NCBI RefSeq assembly: GCF_023375815.1
Contig: NZ_CP067412.1
Span: forward strand, 1,798,001 to 1,862,000
Source of the DNA: Pseudomonas sp. HS6
GTDB lineage: Bacteria > Pseudomonadota > Gammaproteobacteria > Pseudomonadales > Pseudomonadaceae
Direction of reading: 5' to 3'
DNA length: 64,000 nt
Part shown: piece by piece, positions 16,658 to 24,524 of the stretch
Layout: each line of letters opens with the position of its first letter
How positions within the stretch are numbered: the first letter of the stretch is position 1
Made by a program: the position numbers and the translations under genes
The notes under the pieces: model-generated
The model's input: only the letters and a program-made list of their open reading frames with translations
Database searches by the model: none
Told to the model about the DNA's origin: nothing

Positions 16658-17725
16658 ATGGCGCTTACTGACCAGTCCACCCGTATCCGCTCTGGCGAAG
16701 AACTCGATGCCAGCCTGATCGATCCGTACCTCAAGGCGCACATTCCGGGCCTGACCGGCACACCGCAGATCAGCCAGTTTCCCGGCGGCGCGTCGAACCT
16801 GACCTACCTGCTGGAATACCCGGACCAGGAATTCGTCCTGCGCCGTCCGCCGTTCGGCCACAAGGCCAAGTCCGCCCACGACATGGGCCGCGAATTCCGC
16901 ATCCTCAACCAGTTGCGCGACGGTTTCCCGTATTGCCCGAAAGCCTACGTGCACTGCACCGACGATTCGGTGATCGGCGCCGAGTTCTACGTGATGGAAC
17001 GGGTCAACGGCATCATCCTGCGCTCGGACCTGCCACCGGAGCTGGGCCTGGATTCGGCGAAAACCGAAGCCCTGTGCAAGAGCTTCATCGACCGTTTCGT
17101 CGAATTGCATCGGGTTGACTACAACGCCTGCGGTCTGGGCGATCTTGGCAAGCCTGAAGGCTACGTCGCCCGCCAGATCAAAGGCTGGAGCGAGCGCTAC
17201 GAAAAAGCCCTGACCCCGGACGCACCTCATTGGGAACAGGTCAAAGCCTGGCTCAACGACAAAATGCCGGCCTACCACCCGACTTCCAGCATCGTGCACA
17301 ACGACTACCGCTTCGACAACGTCATCCTCGACCCGAACAACCCGATGCAGATCATCGGCGTGCTCGACTGGGAACTGACCACTCTCGGCGATCCGCTGAT
17401 GGACCTGGGCAACACCCTCGCCTACTGGATCCAGGCCGACGACCCTGCACCGGTGCAACTGATGCGTCGCCAGCCGAGCCACGCCCCGGGCATGCTGACC
17501 CGCCGCGAATTCGTCGACTACTACGCCGAGCGTTCGGGCATCCAGATCGACAATTTCGACTTCTACTACACCTACGGCCTGTTCCGCCTGGCCGGCATCG
17601 TGCAGCAGATCTACTACCGCTTCTTCCATGGCCAGACTCAGGACAAACGCTTCGCGCAGTTCATTCACATGAACAAACTGCTGGAGCACATGAGCCTGCA
17701 GGTCATTGCCAAATCCAGCCTCTGA
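16658..17725 (+). CDS. Phosphotransferase family protein (APH/ACAD10-like)
   Basis: The 355-residue protein has the aminoglycoside-phosphotransferase/choline-kinase fold. Family signs are the P-loop-like F-P-G-G-A-S-N-L-T-Y near residue 45, the catalytic loop H-N-D-Y-R-F-D-N with His214, and the metal-binding V-L-D-W-E near 238. It is most like the stand-alone homologues of the ACAD10 kinase domain, usually encoded beside an SDR and acyl-CoA dehydrogenases and thought to phosphorylate hydroxyacids for catabolism. That fits the SDR 38 bases downstream. No acyl-CoA dehydrogenase gene is present here, so the substrate is unknown. The ATG follows an AGAAGGGA ribosome site. Confidence 0.82.
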   Translation: MALTDQSTRIRSGEELDASLIDPYLKAHIPGLTGTPQISQFPGGASNLTYLLEYPDQEFVLRRPPFGHKAKSAHDMGREFRILNQLRDGFPYCPKAYVHCTDDSVIGAEFYVMERVNGIILRSDLPPELGLDSAKTEALCKSFIDRFVELHRVDYNACGLGDLGKPEGYVARQIKGWSERYEKALTPDAPHWEQVKAWLNDKMPAYHPTSSIVHNDYRFDNVILDPNNPMQIIGVLDWELTTLGDPLMDLGNTLAYWIQADDPAPVQLMRRQPSHAPGMLTRREFVDYYAERSGIQIDNFDFYYTYGLFRLAGIVQQIYYRFFHGQTQDKRFAQFIHMNKLLEHMSLQVIAKSSL

Positions 17726-17763
17726 TGACGGCGTTATAACAAGGCTTACTACAAGGGAATCCC

Positions 17764-18531
17764 ATGTCCAAGACTCAGTTGTTCGACCTCGACGGCAAGA
17801 TCGCTTTCGTCTCCGGCGCCAGCCGCGGCATCGGTGAAGCCATCGCCAAACTGCTGGCCCAGCAAGGCGCCCACGTCATCGTTTCGAGCCGCAAACTCGA
17901 AGGCTGCCAACACGTCGCCGACGCCATCATCGCCGCCGGTGGCAAAGCCACAGCGGTGGCCTGCCACATCGGCGAAATGGAACAGATCAGCCAGGTCTTC
18001 GCCGGGATCAAGGAACAGTTCGGGCGCCTCGACATCCTGGTCAACAACGCCGCGACCAACCCGCAGTTCTGCAACGTGCTGGACACCGACCTCGGCGCCT
18101 TCCAGAAAACCGTCGACGTGAACATCCGCGGCTACTTCTTCATGTCGGTAGAAGCCGGCAAGCTGATGCGCGAAAACGGTGGTGGCAGCATCATCAACGT
18201 GGCGTCGATCAACGGCATTTCGCCGGGGATCTTCCAGGGCATCTACTCGGTGACCAAAGCCGCCGTGATCAACATGACCAAAGTCTTCGCCAAGGAATGC
18301 GCACAGTTCGGCATCCGTTGCAACGCCCTGCTGCCGGGCCTGACCGACACCAAATTCGCCTCGGCCCTGGTGAAGAACGACGCGATCCTGAAACAGGCCC
18401 TGACGCAGATCCCGCTCAAGCGCGTAGCCGACCCGAGCGAAATGGCCGGCGCGGTGCTGTACCTGGCGAGCGATGCCTCGAGCTACACCACCGGCGTATC
18501 GCTGAACGTGGACGGCGGTTTCCTGTCCTGA
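17764..18531 (+). CDS. SDR family oxidoreductase
   Basis: A classical short-chain dehydrogenase of 255 residues. The dinucleotide-binding motif is V-S-G-A-S-R-G-I-G at about 16-24, N-N-A-A lies at about 94, and the catalytic Y-x-x-x-K is Tyr161-Lys165 (Y-S-V-T-K). The C-terminal G-V-S-L-N-V-D-G-G is typical of NAD(P)-dependent alcohol dehydrogenases of this class. Likely co-transcribed with the phosphotransferase upstream. Its substrate cannot be read from sequence; a 3-hydroxyacyl or hydroxyacid role would fit the neighbour. Confidence 0.88.
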   Translation: MSKTQLFDLDGKIAFVSGASRGIGEAIAKLLAQQGAHVIVSSRKLEGCQHVADAIIAAGGKATAVACHIGEMEQISQVFAGIKEQFGRLDILVNNAATNPQFCNVLDTDLGAFQKTVDVNIRGYFFMSVEAGKLMRENGGGSIINVASINGISPGIFQGIYSVTKAAVINMTKVFAKECAQFGIRCNALLPGLTDTKFASALVKNDAILKQALTQIPLKRVADPSEMAGAVLYLASDASSYTTGVSLNVDGGFLS

Positions 18532-18554
18532 TTTCAAAGGCAAATGCTTGCCCA

Positions 18555-18647
18555 TTGCAGGAGCGGGCCTGCTCGCGATAGCGTCAGTACAGTCAACATT
18601 TGCATCGACTGAACCACCGCCATCGCGAGCAAGCCCGCTCCCACAGG
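18555..18647. repeat. Pseudomonas REP pair (BIME-like)
   Basis: Two inverted REP units at 18555-18582 (GCAGGAGCGGGCCTGCTCGC core) and 18619-18647 (GCGAGCAAGCCCGCTCCCAC core) lie between the SDR stop and the convergent TRIC gene. Each unit can form its own small hairpin and together they form a larger one. They may act as a transcript end for the convergent genes. Confidence 0.85.
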
Positions 18648-18660
18648 ATCAGTGTTTCAA

Positions 18661-19314
18661 TCAGGCATCGAGGACTTTGGGTAGTTGCCAGCCCAAATGC
18701 ACCGACAACAACCTCAACAACAGACACGCCGCCCCCGCCAGCAACGCAGCGGCCACCGGCGGAACACCCAGCCTGCGCCCGATGATCAACACCGCCGCGC
18801 CGACAAACGCCGAACTTGCATACAAATCCGCCTGTAACACCACCGGAACCCGCGCCAGCACAATGTCACGCAGCACCCCGCCGCCGACGCCGGTAATCGT
18901 GCCCATCAGCATGGACACAAACGGCGAAATGCCGAAGTTCAACGCCTTCTGTGCACCGGCCACGGCAAACAGCGCCAACCCCGCCGCATCCAGCACGATC
19001 AAGGTCGAACCGGACCAGCCCAGCACCTGCTCATGAAAAACAAACGCCACCCCGCCCATGGCAAACGCCAGCGCCGGATAACGCCAGTCAGCCACAGCCT
19101 TGGGCGGCGTAGCGCCGATCAACAGATCACGCGTCACCCCGCCGCCGAGTGCGACGATGAAGGCAATCACCATCACCCCCAGCAGATCGAGTTGACTGCG
19201 CATCGCCGCGATAGCACCTTCGACCGCAAACACCGCGGTGCCGACCAGATCGGCCACCAGCACAATCCACTCGACCCGCGCCTTCACAGGCGCCCGGGCT
19301 ATTGAGTGACGCAA
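18661..19314 (-). CDS. TRIC/UPF0126-family membrane channel protein
   Basis: The 217-residue protein has about seven hydrophobic segments in two repeated halves. Each half contains the G-G-G-V-x-R-D signature of the TRIC/UPF0126 (YadS/YicG) family: G-G-G-V-T-R-D near residue 57 and G-G-G-V-L-R-D near residue 144. Prokaryotic members are trimeric cation channels; some act with glycine transport. The start overlaps the end of the small lipoprotein gene by 16 bases, suggesting co-transcription. Physiological ion or solute is unknown. Confidence 0.85.
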   Translation of the reverse strand: MRHSIARAPVKARVEWIVLVADLVGTAVFAVEGAIAAMRSQLDLLGVMVIAFIVALGGGVTRDLLIGATPPKAVADWRYPALAFAMGGVAFVFHEQVLGWSGSTLIVLDAAGLALFAVAGAQKALNFGISPFVSMLMGTITGVGGGVLRDIVLARVPVVLQADLYASSAFVGAAVLIIGRRLGVPPVAAALLAGAACLLLRLLSVHLGWQLPKVLDA

Positions 19315-19520
19315 CGGGTCGTTGAGATGTGTCGAGTCACTTGACCGTCGGCATACGCATCACCGGCGACCTCGGTCGCTTCAATGACCTGGCAGGTACG
19401 CTCCGGGGGCGGAGGCGGCGCGGCCGGCGGAGGGGGCGGAGGACTGGCGCAGCCACTGAGCAGCACCAGACCGAAAGCCGACAACAACGAAAAACACACG
19501 CGTTTCCCAGGATTGTTCAT
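19299..19520 (-). CDS. Small proline-rich lipoprotein
   Basis: A 73-residue protein with a signal peptide and lipobox Leu-Leu-Ser-Gly-Cys at about residues 20-24. An almost pure proline stretch (P6-AA-P5) follows, then about 30 residues ending in C-V-T-Q. Two further Cys (in R-T-C-Q-V and T-R-C-V) could form a disulfide in the periplasm. The proline run suggests a spacer that spans cell-wall material. I recognise no named family. It lies directly upstream of the TRIC-type gene. Confidence 0.65.
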   Translation of the reverse strand: MNNPGKRVCFSLLSAFGLVLLSGCASPPPPPPAAPPPPPERTCQVIEATEVAGDAYADGQVTRHISTTRCVTQ

Positions 19521-20159
19521 AGGATGACCCGCGATGAAAGGAAGAAAACTCCCGTTGCCGAGCGTGAAAATGCCCGGCTATGGAAACCGAACCACTCATT
19601 CCTTATAGACCAGTGGGGGGTGAGTGCCAGTGAAATGGTGGGATTGGGGGGGAAATGGCTGTCGATTTTGGGGTGCAAGCGGATCGCGTGTTCCACAACT
19701 CTTCGAACACCCTCAAGAGCCAGCCCTCACCCCAGCCCTCTCCCGGAGGGAGAGGGAGCCGATCGTAGTGACTATCTGAATTACATCGACCTGAAATACC
19801 GAGTTGAACTCAAGCTTTCAAAAACAAAAACAAAAACAAAAACAAAGCCAAACCCAAAGCCACCCGCAACCCGCAACCCGCAACCAGCTCCTCACCACTC
19901 AACACGATGAGCGTTAGCTCGAGTACCGCTTTTGACGTGCTGGCCCCGTCGGCAGGCTGAGTGGAGGGATTGATCTGGGGGTGGGAGCGCAGCGACCGTT
20001 TGGCGAAGCCAAATACATCGAGAGGAGGTGCAGCGAAGCAAACCGGAGGCGATGCCCCCGGATCAATCCCGGAGCGAAGGAACACCGAGCCAAAGCGAGG
20101 TGCCGAACGCCGGGGCCCAGCGTTTTGCTTACTTTTGGGCGTCTGCAAAAGTGAGTCGC
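19521..20159. repeat. Gene-free repeat-rich region left of the insertion sequence
   Basis: I see no convincing gene here. It holds (i) a half copy of a dispersed repeat at 19724-19806, starting CCCTCACCCCAGCCCTCTCC, whose relatives are at 28210-28385 and 45931-46167; (ii) a hexanucleotide run of CAAAAA at 19819-19847; (iii) three to four copies of CAACCCG at 19863-19885; (iv) a GC-rich tract ending with GTTTTGCTTACTTTTGGGCG at about 20121-20140, which I recognise as part of a sequence repeated in Pseudomonas genomes. The insertion sequence begins directly after it. Confidence 0.7.
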
Positions 20160-20236
20160 TAATGAAATGGCTACCCCCGCTGCCCCCCGTGATCGCCCAC
20201 TAAGCTTTCACAGGGGGCTCACCGGAGACCGTTGCC

Positions 20237-21261
20237 ATGAACGAAATATCTATCGCCGCCATCGATCTGGGAAAACACACTTTTCACCTGCATGCGCAGG
20301 ATGATCGCGGCCATGAGGTTTGCCGCAAAAATTCACCCGGTCAGCGCTCATGCAGTACTTGATGAATCTCAAGCCCTGCACCGTCGTGATGGAAGCCTGT
20401 GGTGGTGCTCATTTCATGGCGCAGGAGGTGGCCAAACTTGGGCATATACCCAAACTTATTGCCCCTCATCTCGTGCGCCCTTACGTGAAAAGCAACAAAA
20501 ACGACTTCGCTGATGCCGAAGCGATTTGCGAGGCCGCAACTCGTCCAACGATGCGCTTTGTACCGCCTAAAAACCAAGCCCAGCAAGCACTGGCCATGCT
20601 CAACTCAATACGTGATGCGTTTATCAAGGACCGCACTGCGGCCGTCAATCGGATTCACGCCGCTCTTCTGGAGGTCGGCATCAGCTTGGCCCCGAGCCTC
20701 AAATCGATTCGATCTCTTTCGGCGCTGCTTGAAGCGAGCTCAATCGCTCAGCCCTTCAAAAACACTCTGACGAGGCTATATCAACACTTCAAGTATTTGG
20801 ACGAAGAGATCAAGTTGCTGGACAAGGATGTGGAGTGCCAAGCCGCTGGAGATGATCTGGCGATTCGTTTGATGACAATGCCGTGTGTCGGTCCGATCAC
20901 CTCCACCGTCCTGGCTGCCGAGCTGGGCGATGGTAGGCAGTTCAAATGCGGTCGAGGCTATGCAGCGTCCATCGGACTAGTGCCCAAGCAACATTCCACG
21001 GGCGGCAGGACCGTGTTGCTGGGCATCAGCAAGCGCGGTGATCGTAACCAGCGACGCCTGCTTGTCCAGTGTGCCCGCGTCTATCTGATCCAGTTGGACC
21101 GCCAGAAAGGTTGGCTGGCGGACTGGGTCCGAAGACTGCTGGAAAACCATCATTCAAACCATGTGGTCTGCGCGCTGGCCAATAAGCTGGCGAGGATCGC
21201 GTGGGCAATTGCGGCACACCACACCGAATTCGATGCAGGGCCAACCGCGATGAACGCCTGA
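20237..21261 (+). pseudogene. IS110-family transposase, frameshifted
   Basis: The reading frame starts at ATG 20237 with M-N-E-I-S-I-A-A-I-D-L-G-K-H-T-F-H, the usual RuvC-like start with the first catalytic Asp. It runs to C-R-K, then shifts at an A-run near 20327-20331; the rest of the protein (K-F-T-R-S-A-L-M-Q-Y-L through the end) is in another frame. CGC followed by five A gives a stop soon after; six A would restore one ~340-residue protein. Other DEDD landmarks are V-V-M-E-A-C-G-G and K-N-D-F-A-D-A-E-A. The C-terminal transposase_20 domain has M-P-C-V-G-P-I-T and A-S-I-G-L-V-P. The frame could also be restored by ribosomal slippage or be a sequencing error. Confidence 0.82.
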
Positions 21262-21494
21262 CCCTGCTGTCACCCGAGCACCACCCACCTGGTTTTGCGA
21301 TGCTGGATAACTGATGACGTGAATGGCCAACCGGCCTGACGACAACCCTGGGCTCTTACACGGCTGAAAGGCCGTCTCGCTAATAAGGATCGTCGGGCAT
21401 CGATTTTCATCGAGGCGCGGGGCTACACCCCCACTCAGACGCCGGATAGATGAAAGCAAGCCAACCACTCATCAAAAAACAGTATTGCAGAAAA
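21262..21494 (+). ncRNA. Candidate IS1111-type bridge RNA region
   Basis: About 230 non-coding bases separate the transposase stop from the right inverted repeat. In IS1111-subgroup elements this 3' non-coding segment encodes the guide (bridge/seek) RNA that pairs with donor and target DNA. Hairpin-capable tracts are visible, such as GGCCAACCGGCC near 21323-21334 and GGCATCGATTTTCATCGAGG near 21397-21416. The RNA ends and guide loops were not determined. Confidence 0.35.
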
Positions 21495-21509
21495 GGGGGT
21501 AACCATAGA

Positions 21510-21599
21510 TGTAAGAGCGGAACCGCCAGCCGCAACACCCGAAAAACGGATATTCACCCAAACCACCCCAGAACATGGTCGGCCCAGAGGCCGCCAAGT
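21510..21599. repeat. Right half of the dispersed repeat split by the IS
   Basis: The sequence TGTAAGAGCGGAACCGCCAG at 21510-21529 and the following ~60 bases appear to continue the repeat that is interrupted at 20159. No gene is seen in this stretch. Confidence 0.55.
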
Positions 21600-21842
21600 T
21601 CACCCCGGCGACCGCAAAGAATTACTCTCCAGCTCATACCGCAATTCATCAATCAAGGCATCCACCGCCTCAGGACTCCGCAACGCACCAAGGCTCAACC
21701 CGCTGATGACCAGATCCACCCGCCCCGAAACCGGCTCATACAGTTTTACCGTCAGGGAGTGATCCCCATCAACCACACACTCACAAGCCAACGGCGAAAA
21801 ACTGCGCTCAAGCTGCGCCCGCAACTGCGCCAGATAAATCAT
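21600..21842 (-). CDS. DUF1652 family protein
   Basis: The 80-residue product from ATG 21842 fits the small DUF1652 family common in Pseudomonas: Y-L-A-Q-L-R-A-Q-L-E-R-S-F-S-P-L-A-C-E-C at the start, then S-L-T-V-K-L-Y-E-P-x-S-G-R-V-D-L-V-I-S-G, and I-D-E-L-R-Y-E-L near the end. The frame is open 18 bases further upstream, but that start lacks the family N-terminus. Function unknown. It stands alone between the insertion sequence and the PAS-LuxR gene. Confidence 0.78.
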   Translation of the reverse strand: MIYLAQLRAQLERSFSPLACECVVDGDHSLTVKLYEPVSGRVDLVISGLSLGALRSPEAVDALIDELRYELESNSLRSPG

Positions 21843-22036
21843 CGCGCAAGCTCCGAACAACGGCGCAACAGGCCTGGTTCAATGACAACCAACACTTTCA
21901 TCGGGGGTGATCCATAAGCAACGAAAAAGGGGACACGATCACGAACAACAACCTCGTATCGCACCTCACCAGACTAAGAACAGCCCGCCCCGTCAAACAC
22001 CCGAATTTGCACCCCATGAACTAGTGCATTTGCACC
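21843..22036. other. Intergenic region without visible gene
   Basis: The 194 bases between the DUF1652 gene start and the end of the PAS-LuxR gene carry no convincing reading frame or hairpin. They must hold the DUF1652 promoter on the minus strand. Confidence 0.5.
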
Positions 22037-23527
22037 TTACCGCTGCCCCCGGCCACCCCCCGAAAACAACCCACGCTCCCGAGCCCACACAATCGCCTCG
22101 CTACGACTGTGCACATCCAGCTTGGAATACACCGTCGCTACATGATTGCGCACCGTATTCGGCGCCAGCTTCAACCGCGCAGCAATCTCCTTGTCCGCCA
22201 GCCCCTCGCAGATCAGCGCCAGCACATCACGCTCGCGGGCCGTGAGATCGGTGAACGACACACTCGGCAGTTGCGGCGAGTTGACCTTCTTCACATTGGC
22301 CAGTTTTTCGATCAGCGTACGGCTGAACCACGAAGCATCCTTCATCACCTCTTCAATCGCCGCCACCAGCTCGAGCTCGGTGCGCTTGCGCTCAGTGATG
22401 TCCATCAGCACCAGCAGATAGCACACCGTGTCCTGGATGTTGACGGTGTCGGCGGACACCGCGCACTCCAGCAGTTCGGCGTCTTTCTTGCGAATCCGAA
22501 TATCAACGCGATCGACCCGACCGGTTTTCTCCAGCGCCGCCAATAGTCGGGTACGAGCGGCGGGCTCATCGATGAAATCCAGTTGCGCGACGGTTTTGCC
22601 GAGCACTTCCTCGCTCCCGTAAGCCAGGGTATCGAGAAAGGCCTGATTGACGTCGATCAGCCGCTGCTCGTCGGCGCTGCAAATCAGGATCGGCACCGGC
22701 GTCAGGCGAAAGGCTTTGGCAAACCGCTCCTCACTCTGGCGCAAGGCGACTTCGGCCTTGTGCCGGGGCTCCATGTCGACGAACGAAAACAGCATGCAGT
22801 CCTCGTCGTTGAGCACCAGCGGCTGCCCCGCGACGATCACCTGTTTGCTGCCACCGTCCGGCAAACGCAATTCAGCCTGCATCTGCGGGATCGTCGCGAC
22901 ATCCCGCAAACGCTGAATGGCCAGATCCTTGCGCTCGGCTTGTTCGAGAATATCCAGCTCATAGGTCGAAGCGCCGATCACCTGATCGCGGGTGTAGCCG
23001 GTCATCTCCAGAAACCCCGAATTGACTTTGATGTAACGCAAATCGCTGAGGCGGCAGATCACTGCCGGCGCCGGGTTGGCATTGAAGGTTTTTTCGAAGC
23101 GTTGTTCGGCGTTGGCCCAATCGGTGACGTCGCTCATGATCAGCACCAGCGACTCAGTGTCGCCGTCGCGATCGGTCAACACCATGCTGCGCACGCTGTG
23201 AACCCACGTGCGTTCTTCATCGCTGCGCGGGGTGACTTCGACCAGCACGTCGCTGAAGGTCTCGCCAGCCGCCACGCGGCTGATCGGGTACTGCTCCGGC
23301 GTCAGCGTGTGGTTGTTGCGATAACGCAGATTGAACCGCTCGACGTATTCCCCGGCGTTGATGCCCAGCTCGCCGATGCTGCTGACGCCATGCATCGCCA
23401 GCGCTGCCTCGTTGGCCCAGAGAATCGTCTGGTCGAGTTCCAGCAGAATCACCCCGTCGGACAGGCCGGCAATGATCTGCTGCAACTGACGGCGATTGGT
23501 TTCGGTGGTCAGGACGTCCCGGCTCAT
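22037..23527 (-). CDS. Multi-PAS sensor regulator with LuxR-type HTH
   Basis: The 496-residue cytoplasmic protein has three PAS-like domains: about 10-140 (D-G-V-I-L-L-E-L-D-Q-T-I-L-W-A-N-E-A-A), 145-265 (Y-I-K-V-N-S-G-F-L-E-M-T-G-Y-T) and 270-390 (L-I-D-V-N-Q-A-F-L-D-T-L). A LuxR-type helix-turn-helix follows at about 425-490 (L-T-A-R-E-R-D-V-L-A-L-I, then N-T-V-R-N-H-V-A-T-V-Y-S-K-L). There is no membrane segment, receiver or kinase domain, so it is a one-component regulator that probably senses a small molecule, redox state or light through PAS. Its target genes are unknown; it faces away from the neighbouring LysR-IorAB block on the same strand. Confidence 0.87.
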   Translation of the reverse strand: MSRDVLTTETNRRQLQQIIAGLSDGVILLELDQTILWANEAALAMHGVSSIGELGINAGEYVERFNLRYRNNHTLTPEQYPISRVAAGETFSDVLVEVTPRSDEERTWVHSVRSMVLTDRDGDTESLVLIMSDVTDWANAEQRFEKTFNANPAPAVICRLSDLRYIKVNSGFLEMTGYTRDQVIGASTYELDILEQAERKDLAIQRLRDVATIPQMQAELRLPDGGSKQVIVAGQPLVLNDEDCMLFSFVDMEPRHKAEVALRQSEERFAKAFRLTPVPILICSADEQRLIDVNQAFLDTLAYGSEEVLGKTVAQLDFIDEPAARTRLLAALEKTGRVDRVDIRIRKKDAELLECAVSADTVNIQDTVCYLLVLMDITERKRTELELVAAIEEVMKDASWFSRTLIEKLANVKKVNSPQLPSVSFTDLTARERDVLALICEGLADKEIAARLKLAPNTVRNHVATVYSKLDVHSRSEAIVWARERGLFSGGGRGQR

Positions 23528-23636
23528 TGGCTCTCCACAAGTGCGCGCGTGTGAAGATTACGACCGCAGGCATCCATGATCGTGCCGATCACTCTTGCAT
23601 CCATACCCCAACCACCTGTGGGATTGAGTGTTGATT

Positions 23637-24518
23637 TCAGATATCTACCAGTTCGCGCAGCGTATCGAGAAACAGCTTGAGCACCGGCGAGGCATCGTCC
23701 GCCCGATACGTCGCGTACAGCGGCACTTGCGGCAACGCCGGGGTCAGGCGCCGGAACACCAGCCCTGCGGGAGCCAACTGCTCGATCGATGCGGGTAACA
23801 GCGCCACGCCAAACCCGGCGCGAACCAGGCTGAGCAAAGTCTGCACCTCGATCACTTGTTGGCGGATCTGCGGGGTGAACCCGGCCTGAATGCAGCACTG
23901 ATAGAGAAAATTGGCGAACCGCGACTGCTTCAATTCCAGCGCCACAAACGGTTCCTGCGCGAGGTCGGCGGGCGCCAGCACCTCGCGCCGGGCCAGCGGG
24001 TGATCCTGCGGCATCACCACATGGATCGGCTCATGGATCAGCAGTTCATTGCGCAATTGCGGGTCGTCATAACCGACGCGAAACACGCAGGCGTCGATGC
24101 GCTTCTCCTTCAACGCCTTGACCTGCGCCGCCGGGGTCATCTCATGCAAGCGCCAGGTGACCTGCGGGTAGCGCTCGCGAAACAGGTGCAGCGCCTTGGG
24201 CAGCACGCCGACCATCACCGAACTGATCATGCCGATTTCCAGCTCGCCCAGTTGCCCGCGTCCGGTCTGGCGGGTCAGGTCCAGCGCTCGTTCGAGTTGT
24301 TCGAACACCAGCGGCGCCTGCTCCTTGAGCATCTGCCCCGCCGCCGTCAGCTCGACCCGGTGATGGCTGCGCTCGAACAACGGCGTGCCGAGCTCTTCCT
24401 CCAGCAAGCGAATCTGCTGGCTCAGCGGCGGCTGGCAGATGTGCAATCGTTCAGCGGCGCGGCCGAAATGCAGCTCATCGGCCAGCGCCATGAAGTACCG
24501 CAGCAATCGCAGGTCCAT
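23637..24518 (-). CDS. LysR-family transcriptional regulator
   Basis: A full-length 293-residue LysR regulator. The winged HTH is at about 1-60 (L-R-Y-F-M-A-L-A-D-E-L-H-F-G-R-A-A-E-R-L, then Q-P-P-L-S-Q-Q-I), with a substrate-binding domain from about 90. Its N-terminus resembles the BenM/CatR-like branch with the L-H-F-G-R-A-A-E motif. It lies 6 bases downstream of the IorB-type gene on the same strand, so it is likely co-transcribed with iorAB and may control it. Confidence 0.88.
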   Translation of the reverse strand: MDLRLLRYFMALADELHFGRAAERLHICQPPLSQQIRLLEEELGTPLFERSHHRVELTAAGQMLKEQAPLVFEQLERALDLTRQTGRGQLGELEIGMISSVMVGVLPKALHLFRERYPQVTWRLHEMTPAAQVKALKEKRIDACVFRVGYDDPQLRNELLIHEPIHVVMPQDHPLARREVLAPADLAQEPFVALELKQSRFANFLYQCCIQAGFTPQIRQQVIEVQTLLSLVRAGFGVALLPASIEQLAPAGLVFRRLTPALPQVPLYATYRADDASPVLKLFLDTLRELVDI

Positions 24519-24524
24519 GGCCGT

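Larger units (their letters stand above)
20160..21509 (+). mobile_element. IS110-family insertion sequence, IS1111 subgroup
   Basis: The element is defined by subterminal inverted repeats ATGGCTACCCCC at 20167-20178 and GGGGGTAACCAT at 21495-21506 (11 of 12 matching). Adding 7 bases on the left and 3 on the right, the flank sizes known for IS1111-type elements, gives 20160-21509, 1350 bp. Removing it joins GTGAGTCGC to TGTAAGAGCGGAACC, which restores what I recognise as a continuous dispersed Pseudomonas repeat. The transposase is frameshifted, so this copy is probably immobile unless helped by another copy. Confidence 0.85.

Noticed and set aside
19329..19910. A 193-codon plus-strand frame opposite the small lipoprotein
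   Set aside because: Its translation runs through a dispersed repeat and the CAAAAA tract, ending in Lys-Thr and Pro-Asn repeats; no ribosome site or domain.
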